The translations under genes were made by a program, and so were the position numbers. From NCBI GenBank assembly GCA_902825215.1, contig LR782234.1, forward strand, positions 496,001 through 560,000: 64,000 nt of DNA, given 5' to 3'. The notes beneath the pieces are model-generated. The model had not been told where the DNA came from. It saw nothing but the letters and a program-made list of their open reading frames with translations, and ran no database searches. The stretch is from Pseudomonas fluorescens. GTDB taxonomy: Bacteria; Pseudomonadota; Gammaproteobacteria; Pseudomonadales; Pseudomonadaceae. Below are positions 34,521 through 46,546 of this stretch, one piece after another (position 1 is the stretch's first letter; each line of letters starts with the position of its first letter).

Positions 34521-35954
34521 TCAAGGCCGGGCTTTCAATTGCGCCTCGGCCGCCGACGCCAGATCCGGCGGCAAGAAATCCTTGTCCGGGTTGTAGTCGG
34601 CTTTCAGATAACGCCGCAGGTCTTGCAGGTCCCCCGGGTTCAACGTGCCCGCCGCCTGCTTCAGGCGCAGGTTGTCGAGAATGTAGTCGTAGCGGGTGTT
34701 GTTGTAATTACGCACCGAGGTGTACAGCTGACGCTGGGCGTCGAGCACGTCGACGATGTTGCGCGTACCGACCTGGTAACCGATTTCCGTGGCTTCGACC
34801 GCGCTCTGGTTGGAGATGATCGACTGGCGGCGCGCCTGCACCTGCTCGACGTCGGTATTCACCGCACGGTGCAGGTTGCGGGTGTTCTCCACCACCTGAC
34901 GGCGCAGCGATTCGCGCTGCTGCTCGCTCTGATCCAGTTGCGCGTAAGACTGACGCACTTGCGAGCTGGTCAGCCCGCCGCTGTAGATCGGGATGCTCAG
35001 TTGCAGGCCCAGCGTGCTCTGTTCGACGTTGCCGCCATACGGCGCGCCAAACGAATTCGGATTGGCAAAGCCCAACGCGTCGTTGTCACCTTTTTCATAT
35101 TTGGCTACGGCATCGAGGGTCGGCAGGTGCCCGGCCTTGCGCTGCTTGAGGGTTTGCTCAGCCGAGCTGACGGCGTAGTTGCTGGCGAGCAGATTGAGAT
35201 TCTGCCGCGCCGCGGTGTCGACCCAGGATTTCGCATCGTTCGGTGCCGGCGGCAGAATCGGCAGGCTGTGGACGATGCCCTGAATCGAGTTGTACTGGCG
35301 GTTGGTCAGGGTGATCAACGCTTCGAACGCATCATCGACCTGACGCTGCGCGACGATGCGGTTGGCACGCGCGGTGTCGTAACTGGCTTGCGATTGCAGC
35401 ACATCGGTCTTGTCCGACAGGCCGACATCGAAGCGCTCGTTGGACTGGTCGAGCTGGCGCTTGAACGCGGCTTCTTCGGCCTTGGTCGAGGCGAGATTGT
35501 CCTGGCTGCGCAGCACATTGAAATAGCTTTCGGCGGTTTGCAGGATCAGGTTCTGTTCGGTCGCCGAGAGTTGCAGGGCGGCCTGTTCGTTGACGTCCTT
35601 GGCGGCCTGGTACTGGAACCAGCGATCGGCGCGGAACAACGGTTGGGCGAGGGTCGCCTGATACGAATGAGCGCTGCGATTGGCAATCGCTGAAGGCTGG
35701 TCGATCGAGGTGCGCACGTCGGCGACTTCGGCGCCACCGGACAGATTCGGCAGCAAACCGGCGCGGGCCTGTGGCACCACTTCTTTCTGCGCGCCGTACT
35801 GGGCGCGAGCGGCGGCCAGATCGGCATTGTTGTCGACCGCTTCCTGATAGACGCTGACCAGATCGGTTTTGGTCGACAAAGGCGCTTCGGCCGCCCAGGC
35901 CATTGCGGTGGACGCACAAGACACGGCCACAGCCAGTGAGAGTTTGCGCAGCAT
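34521..35954 (-). CDS. tolC: TolC family outer-membrane channel protein
   Basis: A 477-residue outer-membrane efflux/secretion channel. The start at 35954 gives a signal peptide (MLRKLSLAVAVSCASTAMAW, cleaved near 22). The two duplicated OEP repeats of TolC proteins are visible, with long coiled-coil helices (AVDNNADLAAARAQYG; IGYQVGTRNIVDVLDAQRQL in the second half). It corresponds to PA4974 (OpmH) as I recall. No partner pump genes are next to it, so it probably serves several inner-membrane systems. Confidence 0.92.
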   Translation of the reverse strand: MLRKLSLAVAVSCASTAMAWAAEAPLSTKTDLVSVYQEAVDNNADLAAARAQYGAQKEVVPQARAGLLPNLSGGAEVADVRTSIDQPSAIANRSAHSYQATLAQPLFRADRWFQYQAAKDVNEQAALQLSATEQNLILQTAESYFNVLRSQDNLASTKAEEAAFKRQLDQSNERFDVGLSDKTDVLQSQASYDTARANRIVAQRQVDDAFEALITLTNRQYNSIQGIVHSLPILPPAPNDAKSWVDTAARQNLNLLASNYAVSSAEQTLKQRKAGHLPTLDAVAKYEKGDNDALGFANPNSFGAPYGGNVEQSTLGLQLSIPIYSGGLTSSQVRQSYAQLDQSEQQRESLRRQVVENTRNLHRAVNTDVEQVQARRQSIISNQSAVEATEIGYQVGTRNIVDVLDAQRQLYTSVRNYNNTRYDYILDNLRLKQAAGTLNPGDLQDLRRYLKADYNPDKDFLPPDLASAAEAQLKARP

Positions 35955-36163
35955 GAGGCGATCCCTAGCATTAATATTATGGAAATAATCCGGGCGCCAA
36001 AGGTAAGGCGCGGCCTGCACAGCGTCAAGGCGGGGCAGAGCAAGGCGAGTGTAGTTGCGCAAGCGCATCACAACAATCGGCCGAGCCCCTGTATTTGTGC
36101 CATTGATCATGGCGTTTGCCGCGGTGTTGGCGTTCTTTGCCAGTTGTGTCTAGACTGGCCGGG

Positions 36164-38301
<2,138 letters not shown>

Positions 38302-38303
38302 CC

Positions 38304-38394
38304 ACAAGCGGCAAGCTACAAGCTGCAAGATTAGAAGCAGTCCGCGTACCGCTTTTAACTTGCGGCTTGCAGCTTGCAGCTTGCAGCTTTTTTC
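38304..38394. repeat. Inverted CTTGCAGCTTGCAGC repeat after thiC
   Basis: The sequence agctacaagctgcaag is followed about 45 bases later by cttgcggcttgcagcttgcagctttttt, forming a long imperfect hairpin ending in a T run. It may act as a partial terminator between thiC and the permease gene. Units match the repeat at 31748-31838. Confidence 0.65.
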
Positions 38395-38417
38395 TGCTCC
38401 TCTTTGAGATAACACCC

Positions 38418-39710
38418 TTGAGCATTCAACCCGGCACTTATTCCCCCGACCTCGCGGTACCCGCTCACAAGCGTGTTTTCGGTGGTCGCGATCTGTTTTC
38501 CCTGTGGTTCTCGCTCGGCATCGGCCTGATGGTCTTGCAGACCGGTGCCTTGCTCGCACCCGGTCTGGGCCTGTCCGGCTCGCTGCTGGCGATTTTTCTC
38601 GGCACGCTGGTCGGTGTGCTGCTGCTGGCCGCCGTCGGCGTGATCGGCAGCGACACCGGCTTGTCTTCGATGGCCGCGCTGAAACTCAGCCTCGGCAGCA
38701 AAGGCGCGAGCCTGCCGGCACTGCTCAATCTGCTGCAACTGATCGGTTGGGGCTCGTTCGAAATCATCGTCATGCGCGACGCTGCCAGCCTGCTCGGCAC
38801 GCGTGCGTTCAGCGAAGGTTCGCTGTGGGCGAATCCGATTCTGTGGACCCTGTTTTTCGGTGCGCTGGCAACCTTACTCGCGGTCAGTGGGCCGCTGACG
38901 TTTGTGCGGCAGATCCTGCGCAAGTGGGGCATCTGGCTGTTGCTCGCGGCCTGCCTGTGGCTGACCTGGAACCTGTTCGCCAAGGCCGATCTGGCCGCAC
39001 TCTGGGCGCGCGCCGGTGATGGTTCGATGCCGTTCGCCGTGGGCTTCGACATTGCCATCGCCATGCCGCTGTCGTGGCTGCCGCTGATCGCCGATTACTC
39101 GCGTTTCGGCAAGCGCGCGAAGAATGTCTTCGGTGGCACGGCTGTCGGTTTCTTCATTGGTAACTTCTGGCTGATGAGTCTCGGCGTCGCCTACACCCTG
39201 GCCTTCGCGCCGAGCGGTGAGGTCAACGCGCTGCTACTGGCACTGGCTGGCGCCGGGCTGGGCATTCCGCTGCTGCTGATTCTGCTCGACGAGTCGGAAA
39301 ACGCCTTCGCCGACATTCATTCGGCGGCGGTATCGAGCGGGATTCTGTTGCGTCTGAAAGTCGAGCATCTGGCGCTGGCGATCGGCGTGATCTGCACGCT
39401 GATCGCCCTGCTGGCGCCGTTGGCGCAGTACCAGAACTTCCTCTTGCTGATCGGCTCGGTGTTTGCGCCGCTGTTCGGCGTGGTGCTGGTGGATCACTTC
39501 ATCCTGCGCAAGCGCAGTGCCCAAGTGGCGTCAGCCGCATTGCGCTGGCCGGCGTTGCTAGCCTGGCTGGGTGGCGTGAGCACTTACCACTTGCTGGCGA
39601 ATCTGTACCCGGATGTCGGCGCAACCCTGCCGGCGCTGGTGCTGGCAGGGCTGTTGCAACTGATCCTGGGTCGGGCTTTCAGTTACGGCCGGGAAACAGC
39701 TCAGGCTTGA
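38418..39710 (+). CDS. cytX: NCS1-family permease, probable hydroxymethylpyrimidine transporter CytX
   Basis: A 430-residue inner-membrane permease with about 12 hydrophobic segments, of the nucleobase:cation symporter-1 (CodB-like) family. The TTG at 38418 gives MSIQPGTYSPDLAVPAHKRVF with FGGRDLFSLWFSLGIG, the NCS1 entry motif. The location directly behind a TPP-riboswitch-controlled thiC supports uptake of the thiamine pyrimidine (HMP), which would let the cell salvage what ThiC makes. Upstream in-frame codons lie in the repeat. It overlaps the opposing lipoprotein gene by 32 bases at the 3-prime end. Confidence 0.82.
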   Translation: MSIQPGTYSPDLAVPAHKRVFGGRDLFSLWFSLGIGLMVLQTGALLAPGLGLSGSLLAIFLGTLVGVLLLAAVGVIGSDTGLSSMAALKLSLGSKGASLPALLNLLQLIGWGSFEIIVMRDAASLLGTRAFSEGSLWANPILWTLFFGALATLLAVSGPLTFVRQILRKWGIWLLLAACLWLTWNLFAKADLAALWARAGDGSMPFAVGFDIAIAMPLSWLPLIADYSRFGKRAKNVFGGTAVGFFIGNFWLMSLGVAYTLAFAPSGEVNALLLALAGAGLGIPLLLILLDESENAFADIHSAAVSSGILLRLKVEHLALAIGVICTLIALLAPLAQYQNFLLLIGSVFAPLFGVVLVDHFILRKRSAQVASAALRWPALLAWLGGVSTYHLLANLYPDVGATLPALVLAGLLQLILGRAFSYGRETAQA

Positions 39711-40425
39711 GAATGCCGTTCAGGCGCGGATAAGGAATCTTCAGTTCGACGTGGCCCAGCGCGTAAGGCGCAATGGTGGTCACGTCGTACTTGAGGATCA
39801 CGCCGCCGTAGGTCAGCGCCACATTCGGCGTTTTCACGAATGGCCAGTTCGCCACGAATTCCGGCTCCTGATCGAGCTTGGTGCTGATCAGCCAGCTGTT
39901 GTGCGCAACCTGCGCGGCTTTCCAGAAGGCTTCTTCCTGGCCCGGCAGCAGCATGTCGGACAGGTTCAGCACCTTGTGCTGCTGGCGCGAATAGTTGATG
40001 AAGCCGCGACCCGGTGTGCCATGGGCACCGCCGGTGTCGAGGTAGCTCGACAGCTCGATGATCACCAAGCCGTCATGCTGCTCGCGTACTTTCGCTTGCA
40101 GGTAGCTGCTGTAGCGCGGGCCGGCGCTGGCCAGAAACTGTTCGCGATAGGCCGCCAGGGTCGGCGCGACCGGGGCGTTCTTCTCGGTGCGGGTCATCTG
40201 CAGCAGGCGTTTTTCGATAATGCCGTCCAGTGCCGGCTCGTCCGGGAACCGCAACGTATCGATGTTCACCAGTGGGCATTCAGGATTGGCGCAGCCGGGT
40301 TTGAGCTGTTCCGAGGCATCGCGTTTGGTGTCCAGCGGCGTGCGGTAGTTGGGCTGGAACAGGCTGGCACAGGCGCCCAGAGTCAGGGCGATTGCGGCCA
40401 CAGAGGCAATTTTGAAAAGCGACAT
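39679..40425 (-). CDS. Putative lipoprotein with DUF3298/RsiV-like domain
   Basis: A 248-residue exported lipoprotein. The start at 40425 gives MSLFKIASVAAIALTLGACA with the lipobox LGAC and lipidated C19. The C-terminal half has the pattern of DUF3298 (YLDTGGAHGTPGRGFINY, then LNLSDMLLPGQEEAFWKAA), a domain found in periplasmic proteins related to RsiV and lysozyme inhibitors. Its last 32 bases overlap the end of the convergent permease gene. Function unknown; envelope-related by location. Confidence 0.75.
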   Translation of the reverse strand: MSLFKIASVAAIALTLGACASLFQPNYRTPLDTKRDASEQLKPGCANPECPLVNIDTLRFPDEPALDGIIEKRLLQMTRTEKNAPVAPTLAAYREQFLASAGPRYSSYLQAKVREQHDGLVIIELSSYLDTGGAHGTPGRGFINYSRQQHKVLNLSDMLLPGQEEAFWKAAQVAHNSWLISTKLDQEPEFVANWPFVKTPNVALTYGGVILKYDVTTIAPYALGHVELKIPYPRLNGILKPELFPGRN

Positions 40426-40646
40426 GGGCGTCCTTTCGAAAGCAGGGGAAGGCAAAAAAGTTACCGCTTCGACTCTCAACGAAGCAGTCAGTTCGCCACT
40501 AAGCTAATTAGAGTGGGTTTCGCCGTCACCGTCCATCCCGCTGACGGTAAAGGGGCTGCATCAAACGGTGCGGGCGCGTTAGGATGGCGCGAAGTCGAGG
40601 TCGCCCAGCGCAACCTCGTTATGGACTTGTAGTAGAGAGGATGCTC

Positions 40647-41264
40647 ATGACCGATTTTGCCAATGCCATTCCGACCGCCGTCGATATCGTGCGGCGCGAA
40701 AAGTGCTACGAGGGCTTCTACAAGCTCGATCGCGTGCACCTGCGCCATGAGCTGTTCGCCGGTGGCATGAGCCGCGAGATCAACCGGGAAATTTTTGTTC
40801 GCCACGACGCCGTGTGCGTGCTGCCCTACGATCCGCAGCGCGACGAAGTGGTGCTGATCGAGCAGTTTCGCGTCGGCGCCATGGGCAAGGCCGACAATCC
40901 GTGGCTGGTCGAACTGGTTGCCGGTCTGATCGACAAGGATGAGCAACCGGAAGAAGTTGCTCACCGCGAAGCGCAGGAGGAAGCTGGGCTGGACATCAAG
41001 GCACTCTGGCCGATGACCAAGTATTTCCCCTCGCCGGGTGGCAGCAACGAATTCGTGCATTTGTATCTGGGGCGTTGCAGCACCGAGGGTGTGGGCGGTC
41101 TGCATGGCCTGGAAGAAGAGGCAGAAGATATCCGCGTCACGGTCTGGGCTTTTGAAGATGCCTTGCAGGCCGTCCGTGACGGACGCATTGCCAATGCGGC
41201 GAGCATCATCGCCTTGCAGTGGCTGGCGCTGAACCGCGCCGAAGTGAGGGGGTTATGGTTGTAA
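40647..41264 (+). CDS. nudF: ADP-ribose pyrophosphatase (Nudix)
   Basis: Hydrolyses ADP-ribose to AMP and ribose 5-phosphate. The ATG at 40647 is preferred over that at 40641 because the agagagg ribosome site ends directly before 40641. The protein is 205 residues. The Nudix box is seen as GLIDKDEQPEEVAHREAQEE followed by AGLD (about 94-117), complete in all catalytic Glu residues. The next gene starts 10 bases before this one's stop. It corresponds to PA4971. Confidence 0.94.
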   Translation: MTDFANAIPTAVDIVRREKCYEGFYKLDRVHLRHELFAGGMSREINREIFVRHDAVCVLPYDPQRDEVVLIEQFRVGAMGKADNPWLVELVAGLIDKDEQPEEVAHREAQEEAGLDIKALWPMTKYFPSPGGSNEFVHLYLGRCSTEGVGGLHGLEEEAEDIRVTVWAFEDALQAVRDGRIANAASIIALQWLALNRAEVRGLWL

Positions 41265-41707
41265 ACAAGCTGCGCGATCGTTATCGAGTCGACCTCGTGG
41301 GGCTGCAAGCCGCCTGCGAGGCCAACTACGCGCGCCTGATGCGCTTGCTGCCGGACATGCGCAGCGAGCCCGAGGCGCGGCGCATCGCCGTGACCCAGGG
41401 CGAGCAGATGCTCGGCGTGCTCGCCCTCGAAGTGCTGCAGACCTGCCCGTACACCACGACGTTGCAGGTGCGCCAGGAACACAGCCTGCCCTGGCTGCCG
41501 GTGCCACAACTGGAAGTGCAGGTCTATCACGACGCGCGCATGGCTGAAGTGGTCAGCGCCGAACATGCACGACGCTTTCGCGGCATCTATCCTTATCCGA
41601 ATGCTTCGATGTACCAGCCGGATGAAAAGGCTCAGCTCAATCTGTTCCTGGGGGAATGGCTGAGCCATTGCCTGGCACTGGGGCATGAGTACGAAGTCGT
41701 ACGCTAG
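41255..41707 (+). CDS. DUF1249 family protein (YqiB-like)
   Basis: A 150-residue soluble protein of DUF1249, encoded between nudF and cpdA in E. coli and Pseudomonas alike. The start at 41255 follows a gaggggg ribosome site and overlaps nudF. Recognisable features are the N-terminal YRVDLVGLQAACEANYARL and the tyrosine-rich GIYPYPNASMYQPDEKAQLN near 109-128. Function is unknown; conserved linkage with cpdA and nudF is the only clue. Confidence 0.85.
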   Translation: MVVNKLRDRYRVDLVGLQAACEANYARLMRLLPDMRSEPEARRIAVTQGEQMLGVLALEVLQTCPYTTTLQVRQEHSLPWLPVPQLEVQVYHDARMAEVVSAEHARRFRGIYPYPNASMYQPDEKAQLNLFLGEWLSHCLALGHEYEVVR

Positions 41708-41807
41708 TTGTGAACTGCTTCCGGTTCGCCGGTTTCCTCTTTGCCTGAACCCCCAGCATAATTGCGGCACCTGACCGATTCCGTGCTTTTGCCTTGGGAG
41801 AACGCCT

Positions 41808-42623
41808 TTGCCGAGCGTATCCACGTTGACCACCGCCGATCCGGCGCTGCTGGTGCAGCTGTCCGATAGCCATCTCTTCGCTGACGCGGACGGTGCGCTG
41901 CTGGGCATGAAAACCCGCGAGAGCCTGCAAAAGGTCATCGAGCGGGTGCTGGAGCAGCAGCCGCAGATCGATCTGCTGCTGGCCACCGGCGATATTTCCC
42001 AGGACGGTACGCTGGAGTCCTATCAACAGTTTCGTCAGATGAGCGCGCAGATCGACGCCCCGGCGCGCTGGATTCCCGGCAACCACGATGAACCGATGAT
42101 CATGGCGCAGGCAGCGGTGCAAAGTACGCTGCTGGAGCCGGTGGTCGATATCGGCAACTGGCGAGTGACGCTGCTCGATTCAGCCGTGCCGGGATCGGTG
42201 CCGGGCTATCTGCAGGACGATCAATTGCAATTGCTGGTGCGGGCGTTGAGCGAAGCGCCGGAGCGCCATCATCTGGTGTGTTTTCACCACCATCCGGTGT
42301 CGATCGGCTGCGCGTGGATGGAGCCGATCGGGCTGCGCAATCCCGAGGCGTTCTTCGAGGTGCTGGATCGCTTTCCGCAGGTGCGCGCGGTGTTGTGGGG
42401 GCATGTACATCAGGAAATCGATCGCGAGCGCAATGGCGTGCGCCTGATGGCCTCGCCTTCGACCTGCATCCAGTTCGAGCCGGGCAGTGTGGATTTCAAG
42501 GTCGGTGAGCAGGCGCCGGGGTATCGCTGGTTGCGGCTTTGGCCGGATGGGCGGTTGGAGACGGGTGTCGAGCGGGTCAGCGGTTTTGCCTTTACGGTTG
42601 ATTACGGTTCCAATGGTTACTGA
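41808..42623 (+). CDS. cpdA: 3',5'-cyclic-AMP phosphodiesterase
   Basis: Lowers cAMP and thereby tunes Vfr/Crp regulation. The frame starts at TTG 41808 behind a good GGGAG ribosome site, giving 271 residues. Metallophosphoesterase motifs are in order: QLSDSHLF (DxH), GDISQDG, GNHDEP, HHHPV and GHVHQE. The gene order nudF-DUF1249-cpdA-yqiA-parE is the standard gammaproteobacterial cluster. A REP pair separates it from yqiA. Confidence 0.94.
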   Translation: MPSVSTLTTADPALLVQLSDSHLFADADGALLGMKTRESLQKVIERVLEQQPQIDLLLATGDISQDGTLESYQQFRQMSAQIDAPARWIPGNHDEPMIMAQAAVQSTLLEPVVDIGNWRVTLLDSAVPGSVPGYLQDDQLQLLVRALSEAPERHHLVCFHHHPVSIGCAWMEPIGLRNPEAFFEVLDRFPQVRAVLWGHVHQEIDRERNGVRLMASPSTCIQFEPGSVDFKVGEQAPGYRWLRLWPDGRLETGVERVSGFAFTVDYGSNGY

Positions 42624-42633
42624 GGCCTCACTG

Positions 42634-42707
42634 GCCTCTTCGCGAGCAGGCTCGCTCTCACAGGAGAAACACATTTCAAGGTGGGAGCGAGCCTGCTCGC
42701 GAAGGCG
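42634..42707. repeat. REP pair between cpdA and yqiA
   Basis: Two facing copies of the GCGAGCAGGCTCGC palindrome (about 42639-42662 and 42681-42706) are separated by 20 bases. They are of the same family as the cluster at 8154-8376. Confidence 0.88.
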
Positions 42708-42781
42708 TCCTCACAAACACCCACGATTGCCCTGACTCCCTGTAAACTCCGCTATCTTTCGCCGACAGCCAGGGAGTTCAA

Positions 42782-43390
42782 ATGTCCGGTTCGATCCTCT
42801 ATATTCACGGTTTCAACAGCGCGCCGGCCTCGAAAAAGGCCTGTCAGCTGGTAACGGTGATGGAGCGGCTGGGTTTGAGCGAGCAACTGCGAGTACCGGC
42901 CCTGCATCACCATCCGCGCGAGGCCATCGGTCAGTTGCAGCAAGCGATTGCCGAACTGGGCCGGCCGCTGCTGGTGGGAAGTTCGCTCGGCGGCTACTAT
43001 GCGACTCACCTGGCCGAGCGCCATGGCCTGAAAGCCCTGCTGGTCAACCCGGCGGTCAGCCCGCACCGGATGTTCGACGGCTATCTGGGCCCGCAGAAAA
43101 ACCTGTATACCGATGAAACCTGGGATCTGACCCACGACCACGTCGCGGCGCTGGCCGAACTGCAAGTGCCAGCACCGCAGGATGCGCAGCGCTATCAGGT
43201 CTGGTTGCAAACCGGCGATGAAACGCTGGATTATCGCCTCGCCCAGCAGTATTACCGCGCCTGTGCCCTGCGCATCCAGGCCGGCGGCGATCACAGTTTC
43301 CAGGGCTTTGCCGGGCACTTGCCAGCATTGCTGAGTTTTGCCGGCATTGGCGCCGATACGTATCAGGCAATCGATTTCACCGCACTGTGA
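42782..43390 (+). CDS. yqiA: YqiA-like alpha/beta-hydrolase esterase
   Basis: A 202-residue hydrolase. It begins MSGSILYIHGFNSAPASKK, where HGFNS is the oxyanion-loop region, and has the nucleophile elbow GSSLGGYYA near 73-81; a catalytic His lies in the C-terminal GGDHSFQGF. The agggag ribosome site lies 7 bases before ATG. It is upstream of parE as in E. coli. Natural substrate unknown. Confidence 0.92.
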   Translation: MSGSILYIHGFNSAPASKKACQLVTVMERLGLSEQLRVPALHHHPREAIGQLQQAIAELGRPLLVGSSLGGYYATHLAERHGLKALLVNPAVSPHRMFDGYLGPQKNLYTDETWDLTHDHVAALAELQVPAPQDAQRYQVWLQTGDETLDYRLAQQYYRACALRIQAGGDHSFQGFAGHLPALLSFAGIGADTYQAIDFTAL

Positions 43391-43431
43391 AGTCTTGCCC
43401 CTATTCAATGAATGACTGACGACGAGACCCT

Positions 43432-45339
43432 ATGGCCACTCCCAGCGCTAGCTCCTATAACGCCGACGCCATCGAAGTCCTCTCGGGCCTCGACCCGGTG
43501 CGCAAGCGCCCCGGCATGTACACCGACACCAGTCGGCCGAACCACCTCGCCCAGGAAGTCATCGACAACAGTGTCGACGAAGCCCTGGCCGGCCACGCGC
43601 GATCGGTGCAGGTCATCCTGCACGCCGACCATTCGCTGGAAGTCAGCGACGACGGCCGTGGCATGCCGGTCGACATCCACCCGGAAGAGGGTGTGTCCGG
43701 TGTCGAACTGATCCTCACCAAGCTGCACGCGGGCGGCAAGTTTTCCAACAAGAACTACCAGTTCTCCGGCGGTCTGCACGGGGTGGGTATTTCCGTGGTC
43801 AACGCGCTGTCGACCGAAGTGCGCGTACGGGTCAAACGCGACGGCAATGAATACCAGATGACCTTCAAGGACGGCTTCAAGGCCTCCGAGCTGGAAATCG
43901 TCGGCACCGTCGGCAAGCGCAACACCGGTACCAGCGTGTACTTCGCGCCGGACCCGAAATACTTCGATTCTCCGAAATTCTCCATCAGCCGCCTCAAGCA
44001 TGTGCTCAAGGCCAAGGCTGTGCTGTGCCCGGGGCTGCTGGTCAGCTTCGAAGACAAAGGCACCGGCGAAAAAGTCGAATGGCATTACGAAGACGGATTG
44101 CGCTCGTATCTGGTCGACGCGGTCAGCGAATTCGAACGCCTGCCCAACGAGCCGTTCTGCGGTGCGTTCGCCGGTAATAAAGAGGCGGTCGACTGGGCGC
44201 TGCTGTGGCTGCCGGAAGGTGGCGACGCAGTGCAGGAAAGCTACGTCAACCTGATCCCGACGGCGCAGGGCGGCACCCACGTCAACGGTCTGCGCCAAGG
44301 CCTGCTTGATGCGATGCGCGAATTCTGCGAATTCCGCAGCTTGCTGCCGCGCGGCGTGAAGCTGGCGCCGGAAGACGTCTGGGAGCGCATTGCTTTCGTT
44401 CTGTCGATGAAAATGCAGGAACCGCAATTCTCCGGCCAGACCAAAGAGCGTTTGTCGTCGCGCGAAGCCGCGGCGTTCGTCTCCGGTGTGGTCAAGGACG
44501 CGTTCAGCCTGTGGCTCAATGCCAACCCGGAAACCGGTCTGGCACTGGCCGAACTGGCGATCAACAACGCCGGCCGTCGCCTCAAGGCGAGCAAGAAGGT
44601 CGAGCGCAAGCGCGTCACCCAAGGCCCGGCATTGCCGGGCAAACTGGCCGACTGCGCCGGGCAGGACCCGATGCGTTCCGAGCTGTTTCTGGTCGAAGGT
44701 GACTCCGCCGGCGGTTCCGCCAAGCAAGCGCGGGACAAGGAATTCCAGGCGATCCTGCCGTTGCGCGGCAAGATCCTCAACACCTGGGAAGTCGACGGCA
44801 GCGAAGTGCTAGCCAGCCAGGAAGTGCACAACATCGCCGTGGCCATTGGCGTCGATCCGGGCGCGGCGGACATGAGCCAGCTGCGCTACGGCAAGATCTG
44901 CATCCTTGCCGACGCCGACTCCGACGGTCTGCACATCGCCACGCTGCTCTGCGCGTTGTTCGTCCAGCACTTCCGCCCGCTGGTCGATGCCGGCCACGTT
45001 TACGTAGCGATGCCGCCGCTGTACCGCATCGACCTGGGCAAGGAAATCTACTACGCCCTCGACGAGGCCGAGCGCGATGGCATTCTCGATCGTCTGGTCG
45101 CCGAGAAGAAGCGCGGCAAGCCGCAGGTCACCCGATTCAAGGGTCTGGGTGAAATGAACCCGCCGCAACTGCGTGAAACCACCATGGACCCGAACACCCG
45201 GCGCCTGGTGCAGCTGACGCTCGGCGAAGATTTCGCCGAGACCTCGGAAATGATGGACATGCTGCTGGCGAAAAAACGCGCCGGTGACCGTAAATCCTGG
45301 CTCGAATCCAAAGGCAACCTCGCCGAGGTGCTGGCCTGA
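43432..45339 (+). CDS. parE: DNA topoisomerase IV subunit B
   Basis: ATPase subunit of topoisomerase IV, which unlinks daughter chromosomes. The 635-residue protein has the GHKL ATP site (EVIDNSVDEALAG; DDGRGMPVD; GGLHGVGISVVN) in the first 130 residues and the TOPRIM EGDSAGGSAKQARD near 423-436, followed by DADSDG for metal. The stop overlaps the next gene's start by one base. ParC is three genes downstream. No resistance-type change is obvious in the conserved EGDSAGG motif. Confidence 0.98.
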   Translation: MATPSASSYNADAIEVLSGLDPVRKRPGMYTDTSRPNHLAQEVIDNSVDEALAGHARSVQVILHADHSLEVSDDGRGMPVDIHPEEGVSGVELILTKLHAGGKFSNKNYQFSGGLHGVGISVVNALSTEVRVRVKRDGNEYQMTFKDGFKASELEIVGTVGKRNTGTSVYFAPDPKYFDSPKFSISRLKHVLKAKAVLCPGLLVSFEDKGTGEKVEWHYEDGLRSYLVDAVSEFERLPNEPFCGAFAGNKEAVDWALLWLPEGGDAVQESYVNLIPTAQGGTHVNGLRQGLLDAMREFCEFRSLLPRGVKLAPEDVWERIAFVLSMKMQEPQFSGQTKERLSSREAAAFVSGVVKDAFSLWLNANPETGLALAELAINNAGRRLKASKKVERKRVTQGPALPGKLADCAGQDPMRSELFLVEGDSAGGSAKQARDKEFQAILPLRGKILNTWEVDGSEVLASQEVHNIAVAIGVDPGAADMSQLRYGKICILADADSDGLHIATLLCALFVQHFRPLVDAGHVYVAMPPLYRIDLGKEIYYALDEAERDGILDRLVAEKKRGKPQVTRFKGLGEMNPPQLRETTMDPNTRRLVQLTLGEDFAETSEMMDMLLAKKRAGDRKSWLESKGNLAEVLA

Positions 45340-46328
45340 TGCGTTATGGCTTGGCCCTGGCGTGTGCGTTGTTGCTGAGTGCGATGAGCGTGTCGGCCGA
45401 GCCGTTGCAGGAACTGCGCGTGCTGTCCGAGCATGCCGTTGAAGGCATGCGCGGTGGCAATCTGTCGGGGCTGGCCATGTGCGGCGACGCACTGTGGGCG
45501 GTATCGGATCGCGATGACGATCAGATCTATCGACTCGATACTGCCGACCAGGTCTGGCAGGCCGAAGCCATGCGCATCGACGTGCCGCTGGTGCCGGATA
45601 CCGGTTTGCCATGGGGCTTGCGCTCGCGCAACTGGGCAGCGTCGTTCGTGCGCGGTGGCGATCTGGATTTCGAAGGCATCAGCTGTGACAGCGCGGGCAA
45701 TCGCTACCTGGTCAGCGAAGGCCATGCCGCGGTCTTGCAGGTGCCTCTCATCGGCCCTGCCAACTGGCTGAAGATTTCGCCGATGCTGGTGCGTGAAGCG
45801 CGGGCCAGTGGAATGTTGCTGCATTTCAACGCGATTTTTGAAGGCTTGGCGATCAACCCGGCGGGCGATCGCATGTGGCTGGCTGCCGAGCGACAAAGCC
45901 GCGGCTTGCTGATGATCAAGCGTCAGCAGACCGTGTGGGATTGCGAAGGTCGCTGCGTGCTGCTCAGCGAGGGCGGCAAAGAGATGCAGCCGTCGCAGTT
46001 TCCCCACGCCAGGGCCGTCGATCGCGACTTTTCCGACATTGCGCTGTTCAACGGCAAGCTGTTTACCCTTGAGCGCAATGCGTTTCAGATCTGTCGTCGC
46101 GATGCGCAGACGGCCAAGGTCGAGCAGTGCTGGTCGTATGCCGCTGAACTGTTACAGGCCAATCGCCGTTACTCGCAGAACTACGGACTTGAAGAAGCGT
46201 TGATCATCGACGCCAAAGGTGCCTGGGTGGGCGTCGACAATAATTTCGGACCGCGTGCCGACGGTGAAGTCCGCCCGATCGTCTGGCGTTTCGCCGCGCC
46301 TGACGGCGGCTGGGGTGTCAGTTATTGA
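45339..46328 (+). CDS. Secreted phytase-like esterase (paralogue 1)
   Basis: A 329-residue exported protein with a signal peptide (MRYGLALACALLLSAMSVSA) and the beta-propeller-like 'esterase-like activity of phytase' domain: GNLSGLAMC, VSDRDDDQIYRL, DLDFEGISCD and the C-terminal AWVGVDNNFGPRADGE repeat blades. The start overlaps the parE stop by one base, suggesting it is translated from the parE message. A related copy follows at 46547. The substrate has not been shown; the name reflects the domain family only. Confidence 0.82.
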   Translation: MRYGLALACALLLSAMSVSAEPLQELRVLSEHAVEGMRGGNLSGLAMCGDALWAVSDRDDDQIYRLDTADQVWQAEAMRIDVPLVPDTGLPWGLRSRNWAASFVRGGDLDFEGISCDSAGNRYLVSEGHAAVLQVPLIGPANWLKISPMLVREARASGMLLHFNAIFEGLAINPAGDRMWLAAERQSRGLLMIKRQQTVWDCEGRCVLLSEGGKEMQPSQFPHARAVDRDFSDIALFNGKLFTLERNAFQICRRDAQTAKVEQCWSYAAELLQANRRYSQNYGLEEALIIDAKGAWVGVDNNFGPRADGEVRPIVWRFAAPDGGWGVSY

Positions 46329-46546
46329 ATGTGCTGAATGCGCATCGCTCAAGCCTGTTTCCGTTCTGCGAGCAGATCGGCAAACTGCTGCAATACTCTA
46401 CTTTGCGATGACTTGTCTGTGTTTCCTGGCAGGCAAGTAATAAAGCTCTGAAGCAATGCTGTCGAGAAAGTAGTGTGTTCGTTGAATTCCGACATGTCGT
46501 GCACGGCTCGGGGAAACTTGATACGCCGACTGCGGGAGATTCAGCG